Shown here piece after piece: positions 16,411 to 24,940 of a DNA stretch of 64,000 bases. The translations under genes and the position numbers were made by a program. Position 1 is the stretch's first letter. Each line of letters opens with the position of its first letter. Origin of the DNA: DASSUW01 sp963759375 (lineage in GTDB: Bacteria > Actinomycetota > Thermoleophilia > Solirubrobacterales > Solirubrobacteraceae); NCBI GenBank assembly GCA_963759375.1, contig CAVWYY010000004.1, forward strand, positions 248,001 through 312,000, in the 5' to 3' direction. The notes under the pieces were generated by a model. It was not told where the DNA came from. It was given only the letters and a program-made list of their open reading frames with translations, and ran no database searches.

Positions 16411-16498
16411 CGGCGGGCCCGGCCCGCCGCTGCCGGCACTCGGCATCCGGTCACGTGCCACCAGCATGCTTTCGGATGCCGTGCACCGGCAGCGACGA
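16411..16498. terminator. Nested hairpins in a convergent gap
   Basis: A perfect 9-bp-arm palindrome (16411-16429, CGGCGGGCC around a central C) is followed by a larger imperfect stem. CGCTGCCGG (16428-16436) pairs with 16486-16494, and CGGCATCCG (16441-16449) pairs with 16473-16481. It lies between convergent genes and likely ends transcription from both sides. The second stem's size is more than a plain terminator needs. Confidence 0.45.
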
Positions 16499-16542
16499 CC
16501 CGGACGACGCCGGGTCATGCGCCGTAGTCCCGGTCACACGTA

Positions 16543-18224
16543 CTAGTCGCGGGACAACACGTCGTCACCGCGGCCGCCGTCGAGCCGGTCGTCGCCCTCG
16601 CCGCCGTACAGGTTGTCGTCGCCGTCGCCGCCGTCGATCCGGTCGTCGCCCACGTCGCCGAACAGCGCGTCGTCGCCGCCGCGCCCGTCGATCACGTCGT
16701 CGCCTTCGAGGCCGCAGATGACGTCGTCGCCCCTCGTCCCGCGCAGGCGGTCATCGCCCTCGGTGCCCGTGATCGTGCACGGTCGCGGCGACGAGCCGAA
16801 CTCCTCGACGCCGATCACCGGCCGCAGCCGGTCCTCGACGCGGCGGGTGGCGAACGCCTTGCGCAGCACGTCATGGCCGAGCGCGTTGCCGAGCGCGGCC
16901 ATGATCATCCCCTGGTCGAGCGAGAGATACGAGTCGGAGACGACGCGCGTATCGACGTTGACCGAGTCGAGGAAGCCGAGCGGCGTGTAGATGTCGAAGT
17001 CGCGCTCCAGGTTGCGCAGGTTCTCGACCGCCGCGTGCGGGCGGTAGCGCAGACCGAGGAACGCGGCGTGCGGCGTGACGACGCCGTTCGTGTACGCGCT
17101 CGGCGGCGGGTCCGGATGGCCCGGCCGCTCCGGGTCCGGGCAGCCCGGGAACCCCGCATCGACCAGCGTCCGGTCCTCGTTCGACGGATAGCCGTTCGGG
17201 TCGCTGCCGATCCCGTCGACGCCGTACGCGTCGTAGCCGCCCTCGGGGACGTTCGCCGGCGAGAAGCCCCAGTAGCCGTAGCCGGCTTCGGTGAGGCCGT
17301 GGTGGATCTGCGCGTCGACGGTCAGCGGGTGGTTGGCGCCCCAGCTGCCGGGCGCCCAGCGCTCCTCGGGCACGAACAGCGCGGGCATCAGCGCCTCGAA
17401 CATGCTGCCGCCCCAGCTCGGGGTCACGAGCGTGCCGTTGTACGGCAAGCGCTCCGTCGTAGACCGCGATGCCGAAGTACGTGTGCGTCGACGCCGACCG
17501 GGCGGCGCTCGAAGCATCCGGTCTCGAACGCGCGGTTGGTGCCGTAGACGGCCTTCGCCGGGATCTCGCCCTTGGAGATGCCGATGTAGGTGGCGATCCG
17601 GCTCTCGCTGACGTACGTGTCGTAGCAGCACGGCGCCGCGCCGGTGTCCGGCACGTAGTGGAAGAGGATCCGGTTGACCTCAGGCCGGTAGTAGAAGCCG
17701 AAGTCCATCGAGTCGTACAGCGCGTTCGCGCGGTGCGACACCTCGGGCACGCTGTTGGCGACGATCTTCAGGCCGACGGCGAGCCACCCGTTGTCGACCG
17801 ACGACAGGATCGGCGTCAGCGGGTCGCCGCTGGGCGGCCACGTCGTCAGCTTCGCGCCGGTCCGGTGGTCGTACCAGTTGTAGAACTGGCCGCTGGGCTC
17901 GTGCCGCTCCATGCCCTCGAGCGATGTGAGCGTGCGGCGCATCCGGCTCACCAGCTCGCGGTGGCGGATGAACCCGAGCCGCTCGGCGGTCACGGCGCTC
18001 CACATGTAGGCGCCGATGTTCGTCGTCGACGTCTGCACGCTCGCCGTGCCGTCGGTGGCGTACGAGTCCGGTGGCAGGCCCGACTGCTCGTCGGTCATCG
18101 CGGCGAACGAGCGCCACGTCGCCTCCGCATAGCGGTCGAGCGTTCCGCGCTCGCTCGCGAGTGCGGGCTGTGCCAGTGCCATTACGGCGATCGCCCCGAC
18201 GAGCGCCGTGAAGAACTTCCGCAT
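16543..18224 (-). pseudogene. Secreted glycoamylase-like protein (PF10091 type) with RTX repeats; two frameshifts
   Basis: A likely 559-residue protein. It has a signal peptide (MRKFFTALVGAIAVMALAQPALA) and an alpha/alpha-barrel beginning TWRSFAAMTDEQSGLPPDSY. The glycoamylase/DUF3131-type core has SWGGSMFEALMPALFVPEE, VVTPHAAFLGL and DSYLSLDQGMIMAALGNAL. The tail (about 480-559) holds nonapeptide RTX calcium-binding repeats (GGDGDDNLYG, GGEGDDRLDG). Extra bases near 17486 and 17446 shift the frame twice. Removing both restores continuity (VGVD then HTYFGIAVYDGALPYNG) and a length divisible by three. A GGGAGGGGA ribosome site precedes ATG 18224. Role: extracellular glycan hydrolysis or modification, by family. 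Confidence 0.78.
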
Positions 18225-18273
18225 GGGGTCCCCTCCCGATTCCGCCGATCCCCGGCGAAATTTCAGGTGCCCG

Positions 18274-19284
18274 CTAGAAGGTCGTCTTATTCAGGCGCTT
18301 GCGATAGAGCAGCCGCTGGTCGGCGCAGCCGAGGAGGTCGCGGCTCGTCGTGGCGTCGTGCGGGGACACGGCCCAGGCGAAGCTCGCCCGCACGGCCGGC
18401 ACCTCAGGCGGCAGCTCGGCGGTACCGACGGCCTGCTCGAGCGCAGTGACGATGCGCGCCACGCCGGCGGAGCCGGCGCCCGGCGCCACGACAGCGAACT
18501 CGTCGCCGCCGATCCGGGCCAGGCAGTCCTGGCCGCGCACGACCTTGTCGCACGCCTCGGCCACCGCGCACAGCACGGCGTCGCCGACCGGGTGGCCGTG
18601 CTCGTCGTTGATCGCCTTGAAGAGGTCGAAGTCGAACAGCACGAGCGCAGCGCCTTCGGGGGCGGCGATCGACTCCTCGAGCCTGCCGTCGAACGTCCGG
18701 CGGTTGTAGAGGCCGGTGAGCGGGTCGCGCTCGGCCATCACCCGCTGGCGCGCCTCCGCGCGGAGCAGGCGGCGCTTGAGCAGCTGCATCGCGAGCGTCT
18801 CGCCGGCCATCGCGACGACGAAGCCGACCGTGCGCGCCGGGTAGACGTCCTCGAGCGCGGTCGGGTCGTAGAGCAACGGCGTCGCGTACACGAACGCGAA
18901 CAGCGCGACCAGCGGCCACGCCAGCCTCGCCGGGAAGAAGTAGGCGATGAACAGCACGGTGAAGAACAGCAGCGGCTGCAGGAAGCTCGATGCGCCGCCG
19001 GAGGCCCAGATCGCCAGGCCCACGATCGGCGCCGTGCTCGCGGTGACGATCGCGCGCGTGCCGATGGTCATCGACCAGCCGCGGCGGTACATCGCGAACG
19101 AGACGACGCCCCAGAGGATCGCGAACGCGGCGACCGCCAGCCCGGGGAGCAGGTGCTCGTGGGGGGAGCCCGGCAGCAGGAACATCGCCGCGCCGACCAC
19201 GCCCGCGGTGGTCCACATGCCCGCCGAGGTCAGGTCGGCGAGCGGGCCCTCGGCCCGGGGGTCGTCAGCGAACGGCGATGCCAT
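18274..19284 (-). CDS. Membrane-bound GGDEF diguanylate cyclase
   Basis: A 336-residue protein with about five to six membrane helices in residues 20-165 and a GGDEF domain at about 175-336. The catalytic motif is intact (ARIGGDEFAVV), and the inhibitory I-site RxxD is present five residues upstream (RGQD). The entry motif RDPLTGLYNRRTFD marks the domain start. It should make cyclic di-GMP with product inhibition. I choose ATG 19284 (MASPFADDP) over an upstream GTG because the extra 23 residues are low quality. It lies 49 bases upstream of the glycoamylase gene on the same strand, so they may be co-transcribed. Confidence 0.88.
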   Translation of the reverse strand: MASPFADDPRAEGPLADLTSAGMWTTAGVVGAAMFLLPGSPHEHLLPGLAVAAFAILWGVVSFAMYRRGWSMTIGTRAIVTASTAPIVGLAIWASGGASSFLQPLLFFTVLFIAYFFPARLAWPLVALFAFVYATPLLYDPTALEDVYPARTVGFVVAMAGETLAMQLLKRRLLRAEARQRVMAERDPLTGLYNRRTFDGRLEESIAAPEGAALVLFDFDLFKAINDEHGHPVGDAVLCAVAEACDKVVRGQDCLARIGGDEFAVVAPGAGSAGVARIVTALEQAVGTAELPPEVPAVRASFAWAVSPHDATTSRDLLGCADQRLLYRKRLNKTTF

Positions 19285-19346
19285 GGAAATCGACCCGGCA
19301 ATCGGCCCGGGCCGTCCGGTTCTTGAATGGCCTAGGGTGTCGGGCC

Positions 19347-19772
19347 ATGCCAACGCAAGACGCTCCGCTCGGCGGATCGTGCGCGTGCGGCCACGTGCGC
19401 TTCGCCGTGACGGCGCCGTTCGTCACCGCCGGCTACTGCCACTGCAAGCGCTGCCAGCGCCGCAGCGGCACGCTGTCAACCCTCAACGGCACCGTGGAGG
19501 CGAGCGCGTTCACGCTCGTCTCGGGCGGCGATGCGGTGCGGACCTGGCGCCCGTCTGAAGGGCGATCGAAGTCGTTCTGTGAGCACTGCGGGGGCCACGT
19601 GTACAGCGGCGATCCGCGGGCTGACTCGACGGTCGGCATCCGCCTCGGCGCCGTCGACGGCGACCCGGGCATCCGGCCGCGCTGGCACCAGTGGCTGGAG
19701 TCGGCCCCCGACTGGGATGCGATCCCGGACGATGGGCTGCCGCGCTTCGCTCAGAAGCGCGAGATCGATTAG
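19347..19772 (+). CDS. GFA/CENP-V-type zinc protein
   Basis: A 141-residue protein of the glutathione-dependent formaldehyde-activating enzyme/CENP-V fold. The zinc ligands are visible in order: GSCACGHVRF, CHCKRCQRRSG and FCEHCGGHVYSG. Members bind two zinc ions, and most have no proven activity despite the name. The ATG at 19347 has a -10-like TAGGGT 8 bases upstream and no ribosome site, so a leaderless message is likely. The 3' end overlaps the convergent thioesterase by 4 bases. Confidence 0.87.
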   Translation: MPTQDAPLGGSCACGHVRFAVTAPFVTAGYCHCKRCQRRSGTLSTLNGTVEASAFTLVSGGDAVRTWRPSEGRSKSFCEHCGGHVYSGDPRADSTVGIRLGAVDGDPGIRPRWHQWLESAPDWDAIPDDGLPRFAQKREID

Positions 19773-20269
19773 CTCCCGTTCGCCCCGAACAGCAGGCACG
19801 TGGTCGTGCCGTGGGCGAGCAGCTTGCCCGTGGCCTCCGCCGTGACCCGTCCTTCGGCGGTGGCGACCGTGCGCCCGCGGTGGATGAGCGTCGACTCGCA
19901 GAGGATGCGGCCGGTGTCGCCGGTGATCGCGCGCGCGAAGTTGACCTTGAACTCGAGCGTCGTGTACGCCACCCCGGCCGGGAGCGTGCTGTGCACCGCG
20001 CACCCCATCGACGAGTCCAGCAGCGTGGCGGCCAGCCCGCCGTGGACGACTCCGATCGGGTTGTAGTGGAACTCCGACGGCGTGACCGCGAACACCGCGC
20101 GGCCCTCCTCGACCTCTTCGAGCTCGAAGCCGAGCAGGACGGCGATCGGCGGAGGCGGGATCTCGCCGGCGGCGATCGCCTTCAGGTAGTCGATGCCGGC
20201 GAGGCCGGCGCCGCGGGATGCGGACGCGACGGGGTCCTCCCAGCTCACGGTGCGCTGTCTCGGTTGCAT
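19769..20269 (-). CDS. PaaI-type hotdog thioesterase
   Basis: A 166-residue hotdog-fold acyl-CoA thioesterase. The key motif is FHYNPIGVVHGGLAATLLDSSMG, with the catalytic Asp in the long helix, then YTTLEFKVNFARAITGDTG. Such enzymes hydrolyse aryl- or acyl-CoA in aromatic and fatty acid metabolism. No CoA-ligase neighbour is present, so the substrate is open. The start is ATG 20269. It diverges from the RNase H-like gene 37 bases away. Confidence 0.86.
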   Translation of the reverse strand: MQPRQRTVSWEDPVASASRGAGLAGIDYLKAIAAGEIPPPPIAVLLGFELEEVEEGRAVFAVTPSEFHYNPIGVVHGGLAATLLDSSMGCAVHSTLPAGVAYTTLEFKVNFARAITGDTGRILCESTLIHRGRTVATAEGRVTAEATGKLLAHGTTTCLLFGANGS

Positions 20270-20306
20270 AACGCAACCAAGCTAGCAATCGTGGGACACT
20301 GAAGCC

Positions 20307-20822
20307 GTGTCCCCACGCCGCCCACGCCGCAAGGGCGGCTCACTCAAGGACGGCGAGCGGCGCCAGATGGCGCGCGCCTCGAAGCACGCCGTTGTAACCC
20401 CGCCGGCCGCGACCGGCGCGGGCGGGTGGGTCCGTGTTCTCTGCGACGGCGGCTCGCGCGGCAACCCGGGCCCGGCCGCGATCGCGGCTGTCCTGCTCGG
20501 CCCGGACGGCTCGGAGCAGGGGCGCCTGGCGGAGGAGATCGGCCGCGCCACGGCCGCCGAGGCGGAGTACCGCGCGATCCTGCTCGGGCTCGGCCTGGCG
20601 CTCGCGCACGCCGTCGACCCCGTGGAGGTATGCAGCGACTCGCAGCTCGCCATCGCGGCGCTCGAGGGCAGCGCGCCCGAGGACCCGGGCCTGGCCGTCC
20701 TCGTCGAGGACATCCAGATGATGGCCGCGACGTTCTCGTCCGTGCGCTGGCGCTGGCATCCGCGCGCCGAGAACGAGGTCGCGGACGAGCTGGTCCGCGA
20801 TCTGCTCTGGCCCGCTAGGTGA
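20307..20822 (+). CDS. RNase H-like (reverse transcriptase-like) protein
   Basis: A 171-residue protein. A basic N-terminal tail (RRPRRKGGSLKDGERRQ) is followed by an RNase HI fold: LCDGGSRGNPGPAAIAAV (first Asp), EAEYRAILLGL (Glu), CSDSQLAI (second Asp) and NEVADELVRDLL (last Asp). All four acidic catalytic positions are recognisable, so RNA-DNA hybrid cleavage is plausible. The tail may bind nucleic acid. The start is GTG 20307. It overlaps the convergent next gene by 8 bases. Confidence 0.82.
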   Translation: MSPRRPRRKGGSLKDGERRQMARASKHAVVTPPAATGAGGWVRVLCDGGSRGNPGPAAIAAVLLGPDGSEQGRLAEEIGRATAAEAEYRAILLGLGLALAHAVDPVEVCSDSQLAIAALEGSAPEDPGLAVLVEDIQMMAATFSSVRWRWHPRAENEVADELVRDLLWPAR

Positions 20823-21642
20823 TCAGCTCGGTCCGCAGCTCGTGGCTCTCGTCCGGGAGCCGGGCCTCGTAGTAGATGCGGTGCCCGCCGCCGGGCAACG
20901 CGAGGACCTCGAGGTAGCGCACGTCGGCGACCGGCTCGTCGCGCGCCTCCGACAGGCCGGTCTTCTCGAACCAGTTCTCCTCCGCGGTGGCGCGGCCGTC
21001 GTAGGCCATCCGCCCGTCGGGCAGCACGGCGGTCACGCGCGCGCCGCGCGCGTCCCAGGTGCCTGGCCGGCCCTCGAGGATCGTGCCCTGCCAATCCCAG
21101 CTCAGGCCGTCGGCGCTCGTCGCGTAGGCCGTGTTCATGCGGTCCTCCTCGCCCGGGATGTCGAGCAGGTGGCAGCAGATCCACGCGTGCCAGCGGCCGT
21201 CCGCGTCGCGGCGCACGATCGGGTCCTTGACGGCGTTGAGCGCGTCGCCCGGGAACACCACCCGGGGATCTGCGCCCTGCAGGCCCTCGATCGTGGGTGC
21301 GTCGAGCGCCCCGATCCACCAGGCCTTGCTCTCCGGGGTGGCGCAGCAGACGTACAGCCGCCAGCCGCCGTCGGTCCGCACGAGCGCCGGCCGCTCCACG
21401 TACATCGCGCCGAAGTCCGCATCGTCGAACGTCACGAGCGTCTCGAACGTCTCGCCGTCGCCGGAGCGCGCCACGACGTTCTGGTCAGTGCCGTCGTGGC
21501 CGTTCCGGACGCGGTAGGCCAGCAGGTACGTGTCGCCGTCGAGGACCGCGGCGGGCGCGCCGGCCCAGTAGCCGGGACCCTCGCCGGGCGCGGCGGCCAC
21601 GACGCGCGCCTCGGCGGTGCCGGGAAGCGGGAAGTCGGTCAT
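20815..21642 (-). CDS. Glycosidase-like five-bladed propeller protein (function unknown)
   Basis: A 275-residue protein. The repeating blade pattern is YWAGAPAAVLDGDTYLLAYR, ERPALVRTDGGWRLYVC, VKDPIVRRDADGRWHAW and NTAYATSADGLSWDWQG. This arrangement of D-G-x-W/Y blade tips is typical of GH43/GH32/GH130-type propellers. The catalytic residues cannot be assigned with confidence, and no signal peptide is present, so it seems cytosolic. ATG 21642 (MTDFPLPG) is preferred over an upstream start. The preceding region has a purine-rich ribosome site. Confidence 0.6.
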   Translation of the reverse strand: MTDFPLPGTAEARVVAAAPGEGPGYWAGAPAAVLDGDTYLLAYRVRNGHDGTDQNVVARSGDGETFETLVTFDDADFGAMYVERPALVRTDGGWRLYVCCATPESKAWWIGALDAPTIEGLQGADPRVVFPGDALNAVKDPIVRRDADGRWHAWICCHLLDIPGEEDRMNTAYATSADGLSWDWQGTILEGRPGTWDARGARVTAVLPDGRMAYDGRATAEENWFEKTGLSEARDEPVADVRYLEVLALPGGGHRIYYEARLPDESHELRTELIT

Positions 21643-21695
21643 AGGCGCCCTTACCTTCCCTTCAGGGCCTCGCTTCACTCTTTGAAGCACTCCCC

Positions 21696-21830
21696 ATGAC
21701 CCGAATCCTCCTCATCCCCACCAGAACCTCCGACGGCCGGCACGTGATCTTCCGGGCCGCGCTGGTCAGCCCGGTGCAGCACCTGCTCGCGTCCGTACGC
21801 CGGGCGTTCGGGCGGCCGCGCGCCATCTAG
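21696..21830 (+). CDS. Possible small basic peptide (44 aa)
   Basis: ATG 21696 opens a 44-codon frame ending TAG 21828-21830. The product begins MTRILLIPTRTSDGRHVIF and is basic at the C-terminus (SVRRAFGRPRAI). The start has only a weak GAAG upstream. It fills the gap between a minus-strand gene and the convergent response regulator, overlapping the latter by 4 bases. That overlap is the arrangement seen for real convergent pairs in this window. No family is recognised. It could be a chance frame. Confidence 0.35.
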   Translation: MTRILLIPTRTSDGRHVIFRAALVSPVQHLLASVRRAFGRPRAI

Positions 21831-22492
21831 GCCGCGCCGCCGGGCACCGCGATGCCCGTCTCGTAGGCGAGCACGACCGCCTGGACGCGGTCGCGCAGCC
21901 CGAGCTTCATCAGCAGCCGGGCGACGTGCGTCTTGACCGTGGTCTCGCTCACGATCAGCTCGGCGGCGATCTCGGCGTTCGACAGCCCGCGGGCCACGAG
22001 CTTGAACACCTCCACCTCGCGGGCGGTGAGCTCGTCGAATCCGCGCGGCGGGGCGCTCGCGCCGGGGGCGCGCGCGAACTCATGGATGAGCCGGCGGGTG
22101 ATCGACGGCGCCAGCAGCGCATCGCCGCGCGCGACGACGCGGATGCCGGCGGCCAGCTCCTCGGGCGGCACGTCCTTGAGCAGGAAGCCGCTCGCCCCGG
22201 CGCGCAGCGCCTCGTAGACGTACTCGTTGAGGTCGAACGTCGTGAGCATCAGCACCCGCGACGGCGACTCGCCCTCGGCGTCGACGACCTGCTTCGTGGC
22301 CTCGATGCCGTCGACCTCGGGCATGCGGATGTCCATCAGCACGACGTCCGGCTTGAGCCGCTTCGACTGCGCGACCGCCTCGGCGCCGTCGGACGCCTCG
22401 CCGATGACGTCGATGTCCTCCTCGGCGTCGAGGATCATGCGGAAGCCCGCGCGCACCAGCGCCTGGTCGTCCGCGATCAGGACCCGGATCAC
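21827..22492 (-). CDS. NarL/LuxR-family response regulator
   Basis: A 221-residue regulator. The receiver (about 1-120) has DDQA acidic residues, acceptor Asp in VVLMDIRMPEVDG, Thr in MLTTFDLN and Lys in GFLLKDVPPE. The LuxR-type helix-turn-helix is at about 152-212 (LTAREVEVFKLVARGLSNAEI..SETTVKTHVARLLMKL). It is the last gene of a three-gene operon behind two tandem kinases, overlapping the nearer one by 4 bases. The 18-bp palindrome at 24844-24861 upstream of the operon is a candidate binding site. Confidence 0.92.
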   Translation of the reverse strand: MIRVLIADDQALVRAGFRMILDAEEDIDVIGEASDGAEAVAQSKRLKPDVVLMDIRMPEVDGIEATKQVVDAEGESPSRVLMLTTFDLNEYVYEALRAGASGFLLKDVPPEELAAGIRVVARGDALLAPSITRRLIHEFARAPGASAPPRGFDELTAREVEVFKLVARGLSNAEIAAELIVSETTVKTHVARLLMKLGLRDRVQAVVLAYETGIAVPGGAA

Positions 22493-23640
22493 AGCGGCAG
22501 CCTTGCCACGACCTCGAACCCGCCGCCCGTCTTGCGGCCCGTGCGGACCGTCCCGTCATACAGCCGCATGCGCTCCTCCATCCCGACCAGCCCGTGACCT
22601 GACCCGTTGGTGCCATTCATCGCCTTGCCGCCGGAGTCGACGATCTCCAGCTCGAGCCAGGAAGCCTGCCAGCGCACGGTGACCGACGTCGGCGCCGCGC
22701 CGGCGTGCTTGATCGCGTTGGTCAGCGCCTCCTGGATCACCCGGTAGGCGGCGAGGTCCTTGCCCGGCGGCAGCGGCCGCGGCTCGCCCTCGACCGCCAG
22801 CGTCACCGGCAGTCCGGCGGCGCGCGATCGCTCGACCAGCCGGTCGAGCTCGCCCAGCGTCGGCTGCGGCGCGCGCCCGGTCTCGTCCTCGCCGTGGTGC
22901 AGCACGCCGAGCAGCCGCCGCATCTCCACCATCGCGGCGCGCCCGACGTCCTCGATCTGCGCGGCAGCCTCGACGGCGCGGCGCGGGTCACGCCGGAGGA
23001 TCCGCCGCGCGCCGCCCGCCTGCACGACCATCACCGACACCGAGTGGGCGACCACGTCGTGCATCTCGCGGGCGATCCGGCGGCGCTCGTCGGCCGCCGC
23101 GCGGGCGACCTCCTCCTCGTGCGCCTCCTGCGCGCGCACCGACGCCTCGTGCAGCTCCTCGGTCAGCCGCGCGCGCGTGCTCAGCCCGCGGCCCGCGACC
23201 CAGGCCACCAGCGCGAAGCCGGTCGGGAACACGAAGTCGGTGAACACCTGCTCGTCGAAGCTCGCGACCACGGCGGTCATGCCGCCCGCGATCACGAACG
23301 GGGCAGCGACCGCCGCCCAGCCGGTCGCGTAGGCGCCGGCGGCGTACGAGATCAGCAACACGCCGACGAGCGGGATCTGCAGCGGCTCGACCTCGGTGAG
23401 GAAGACGTTCATGAAGATCCAGCAGCCGAGCATCACCACGACCGCGAGCAGCGGCTGCGTGCGCCGCCAGGCGACTGTCGCGTAGGCCACGCCGAGCACC
23501 AGCGCGTTGACCAGGAGCCCGGTGTCGCCGTCCCACTGCACCAGGAGCTCGATCTCCCCGGCGACGATGAGCACGGCGGCGAGCGCCTGGTCGATGCGCC
23601 GCCGGTCGAGCCGGCGAGCCTTGGCGATCCAGCGGCTCAC
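22489..23640 (-). CDS. Membrane sensor histidine kinase (intact catalytic domain)
   Basis: A 383-residue kinase. Four to five membrane helices span about 15-155. HisKA_3 is at about 185-250 with phospho-His in RRRIAREMHDVVAHSVSVM. The HATPase domain keeps the N-box (YRVIQEALTNAIKHAG) and a G-rich C-terminal part (GSGHGLVGMEERMRLYDG). The GTG start at 23640 overlaps the stop of the upstream kinase (GTGA), and its own stop overlaps the response regulator start. It is the catalytically complete member of a tandem kinase pair. Confidence 0.9.
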   Translation of the reverse strand: MSRWIAKARRLDRRRIDQALAAVLIVAGEIELLVQWDGDTGLLVNALVLGVAYATVAWRRTQPLLAVVVMLGCWIFMNVFLTEVEPLQIPLVGVLLISYAAGAYATGWAAVAAPFVIAGGMTAVVASFDEQVFTDFVFPTGFALVAWVAGRGLSTRARLTEELHEASVRAQEAHEEEVARAAADERRRIAREMHDVVAHSVSVMVVQAGGARRILRRDPRRAVEAAAQIEDVGRAAMVEMRRLLGVLHHGEDETGRAPQPTLGELDRLVERSRAAGLPVTLAVEGEPRPLPPGKDLAAYRVIQEALTNAIKHAGAAPTSVTVRWQASWLELEIVDSGGKAMNGTNGSGHGLVGMEERMRLYDGTVRTGRKTGGGFEVVARLPL

Positions 23641-24782
23641 GCGGCCCCCAGCGGGAGCTTCGCGCGCACGACGTGGCCGCCGTCGCGCCGGACGCCGGCG
23701 CGCAGCTGGCCGCCGGAGAGTGCGACGCGCTCGCGGATGCCGAGCAGCGGCCGGGCGGGCCCGTCGCCGCCGTCGTCGATCACCTCGACCTCGACATGAT
23801 CGGTCGCGTAGCGGACGCCGACGCGGGCGCGGCCGGCGTGGCCCTGCTCGAGCGCGCCGCCGAGCGCCTCCTGCACCACCCGGTAGGCGGTGAGGTCGAC
23901 GCCGATCGGCAGGTCGACTGCATCGCCCTCGACGGCGAGGTCGACCGGCAGGCCCGCGGCCTGCGCCTTGCGGACGAGCGTGGAGACGTGCCGCAGCGAC
24001 GGCTGCGGGGCCAGCGCCAGCTCCTCGTCCTCGCGGCGCAGCACGCCGAGCAGCCGGCGGATCTCGGTGAGCGCCTCGCGGCCGCTCTGCTCGACGGCGA
24101 GGAACGCCTCGCCGGCGCGCTCCGGGTCGCGCTCGGCCAGCCGCCGGGCGCCCGACGCCTGCACGACCATCGCGCTCAGCGCATGGGCGACGACGTCGTG
24201 CAACTCGCCGGCGATCCGCGTGCGCTCCTCCTCGGCGGCGGACGCCGCGCTCTCGATGCGCTCGCGCTCGAGCCGCCGGGTCTTCTCGACCAGCGTGCGG
24301 TTGAGCCGTGCCCGGTGCCGCAGCACGCGGCCGATGAGGATCGGTGCGCCGACGATCAGCACGGCGGTCAGCAGGTAGTTGCCGACCGTGTCGCTGTAGT
24401 CGTCGGTCGCCATCGCGATCCACATGACGACGACCGAGTAGGCGCCGAGGACCGGCACGATCCGGCCCTCGAGGTGGCGTCCGAGCGAGTAGAGGACGAG
24501 CAGGATCGCGAAGAACGGCGTGACGAGGTGGTCGATGTAGTCGCGGCCGAGCGTGTTGGCGAGGAGCTGGACCGGCACGGCGAGCAGGACCGCGGCGATC
24601 GTCCAGCGGCGGCGGATCGCCAGCGTGAACGCGGCCAGGGCGATCAGCCCGAACGCGGCGGCCTGGTGGGGCGCGCCGTCGGGCACGAGCACGATCAGCT
24701 CGACCGTCGCCTCGACCAGAAAGGCGCAAGCCAGGAGGAGATCGGCCCGGAATGGGTCGAGTGCGCGCAGCCGTGCCAGCAT
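23637..24782 (-). CDS. Membrane sensor histidine kinase with degenerate N-box
   Basis: A 381-residue kinase homologous to its downstream neighbour. Membrane helices are at about 10-150. HisKA_3 has the phospho-His in RTRIAGELHDVVAHALSAM. The HATPase N-box reads YRVVQEALGGALEQGHAG, where the Mg-ATP-binding Asn of the usual EALTNxxKHA is Gly. G1 (DDGGDG) and G2 (LLGIRERV) remain. It may therefore be an acceptor or sensor partner that depends on the neighbouring kinase for ATP. ATG 24782 has the ribosome site AAGGTGGG. It is the first gene of the operon, divergent from the SRPBCC/ABC operon. Confidence 0.86.
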   Translation of the reverse strand: MLARLRALDPFRADLLLACAFLVEATVELIVLVPDGAPHQAAAFGLIALAAFTLAIRRRWTIAAVLLAVPVQLLANTLGRDYIDHLVTPFFAILLVLYSLGRHLEGRIVPVLGAYSVVVMWIAMATDDYSDTVGNYLLTAVLIVGAPILIGRVLRHRARLNRTLVEKTRRLERERIESAASAAEEERTRIAGELHDVVAHALSAMVVQASGARRLAERDPERAGEAFLAVEQSGREALTEIRRLLGVLRREDEELALAPQPSLRHVSTLVRKAQAAGLPVDLAVEGDAVDLPIGVDLTAYRVVQEALGGALEQGHAGRARVGVRYATDHVEVEVIDDGGDGPARPLLGIRERVALSGGQLRAGVRRDGGHVVRAKLPLGAA

Positions 24783-24843
24783 CGCGCCGCCCACCTTAAC
24801 CCCGTACGCGCGGGTATTCGTCGTCCTCCAAGACGATCGGGGA

Positions 24844-24861
24844 GTCATCCTCGAGGATGAC
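24844..24861. promoter_or_regulatory. 18-bp perfect palindrome in a divergent promoter region
   Basis: gtcatcctcgaggatgac is a perfect palindrome 61 bases upstream of the kinase-pair operon and 79 bases upstream of the SRPBCC/ABC operon. A second palindrome, CGTCATGACG, lies at 24891-24900. Dyad sites of this size suit dimeric NarL-type regulators such as the one encoded by the adjacent operon. Confidence 0.5.
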
Positions 24862-24940
24862 GCCGGGTCGTCCGGGGGGCAGCGCCAGATCGTCATGACG
24901 GCCGACGACACGCGACGCCGCGGACGAGAGAGTCCTCGCC

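Noticed and set aside
16560..16710. CRISPR-like or minisatellite repeat of GCCGTCGTCGCC-type units
   Set aside because: The periodicity is that of the RTX nonapeptide codons of the glycoamylase gene. Spacing is 27 bases per repeat and there are no unique spacers.
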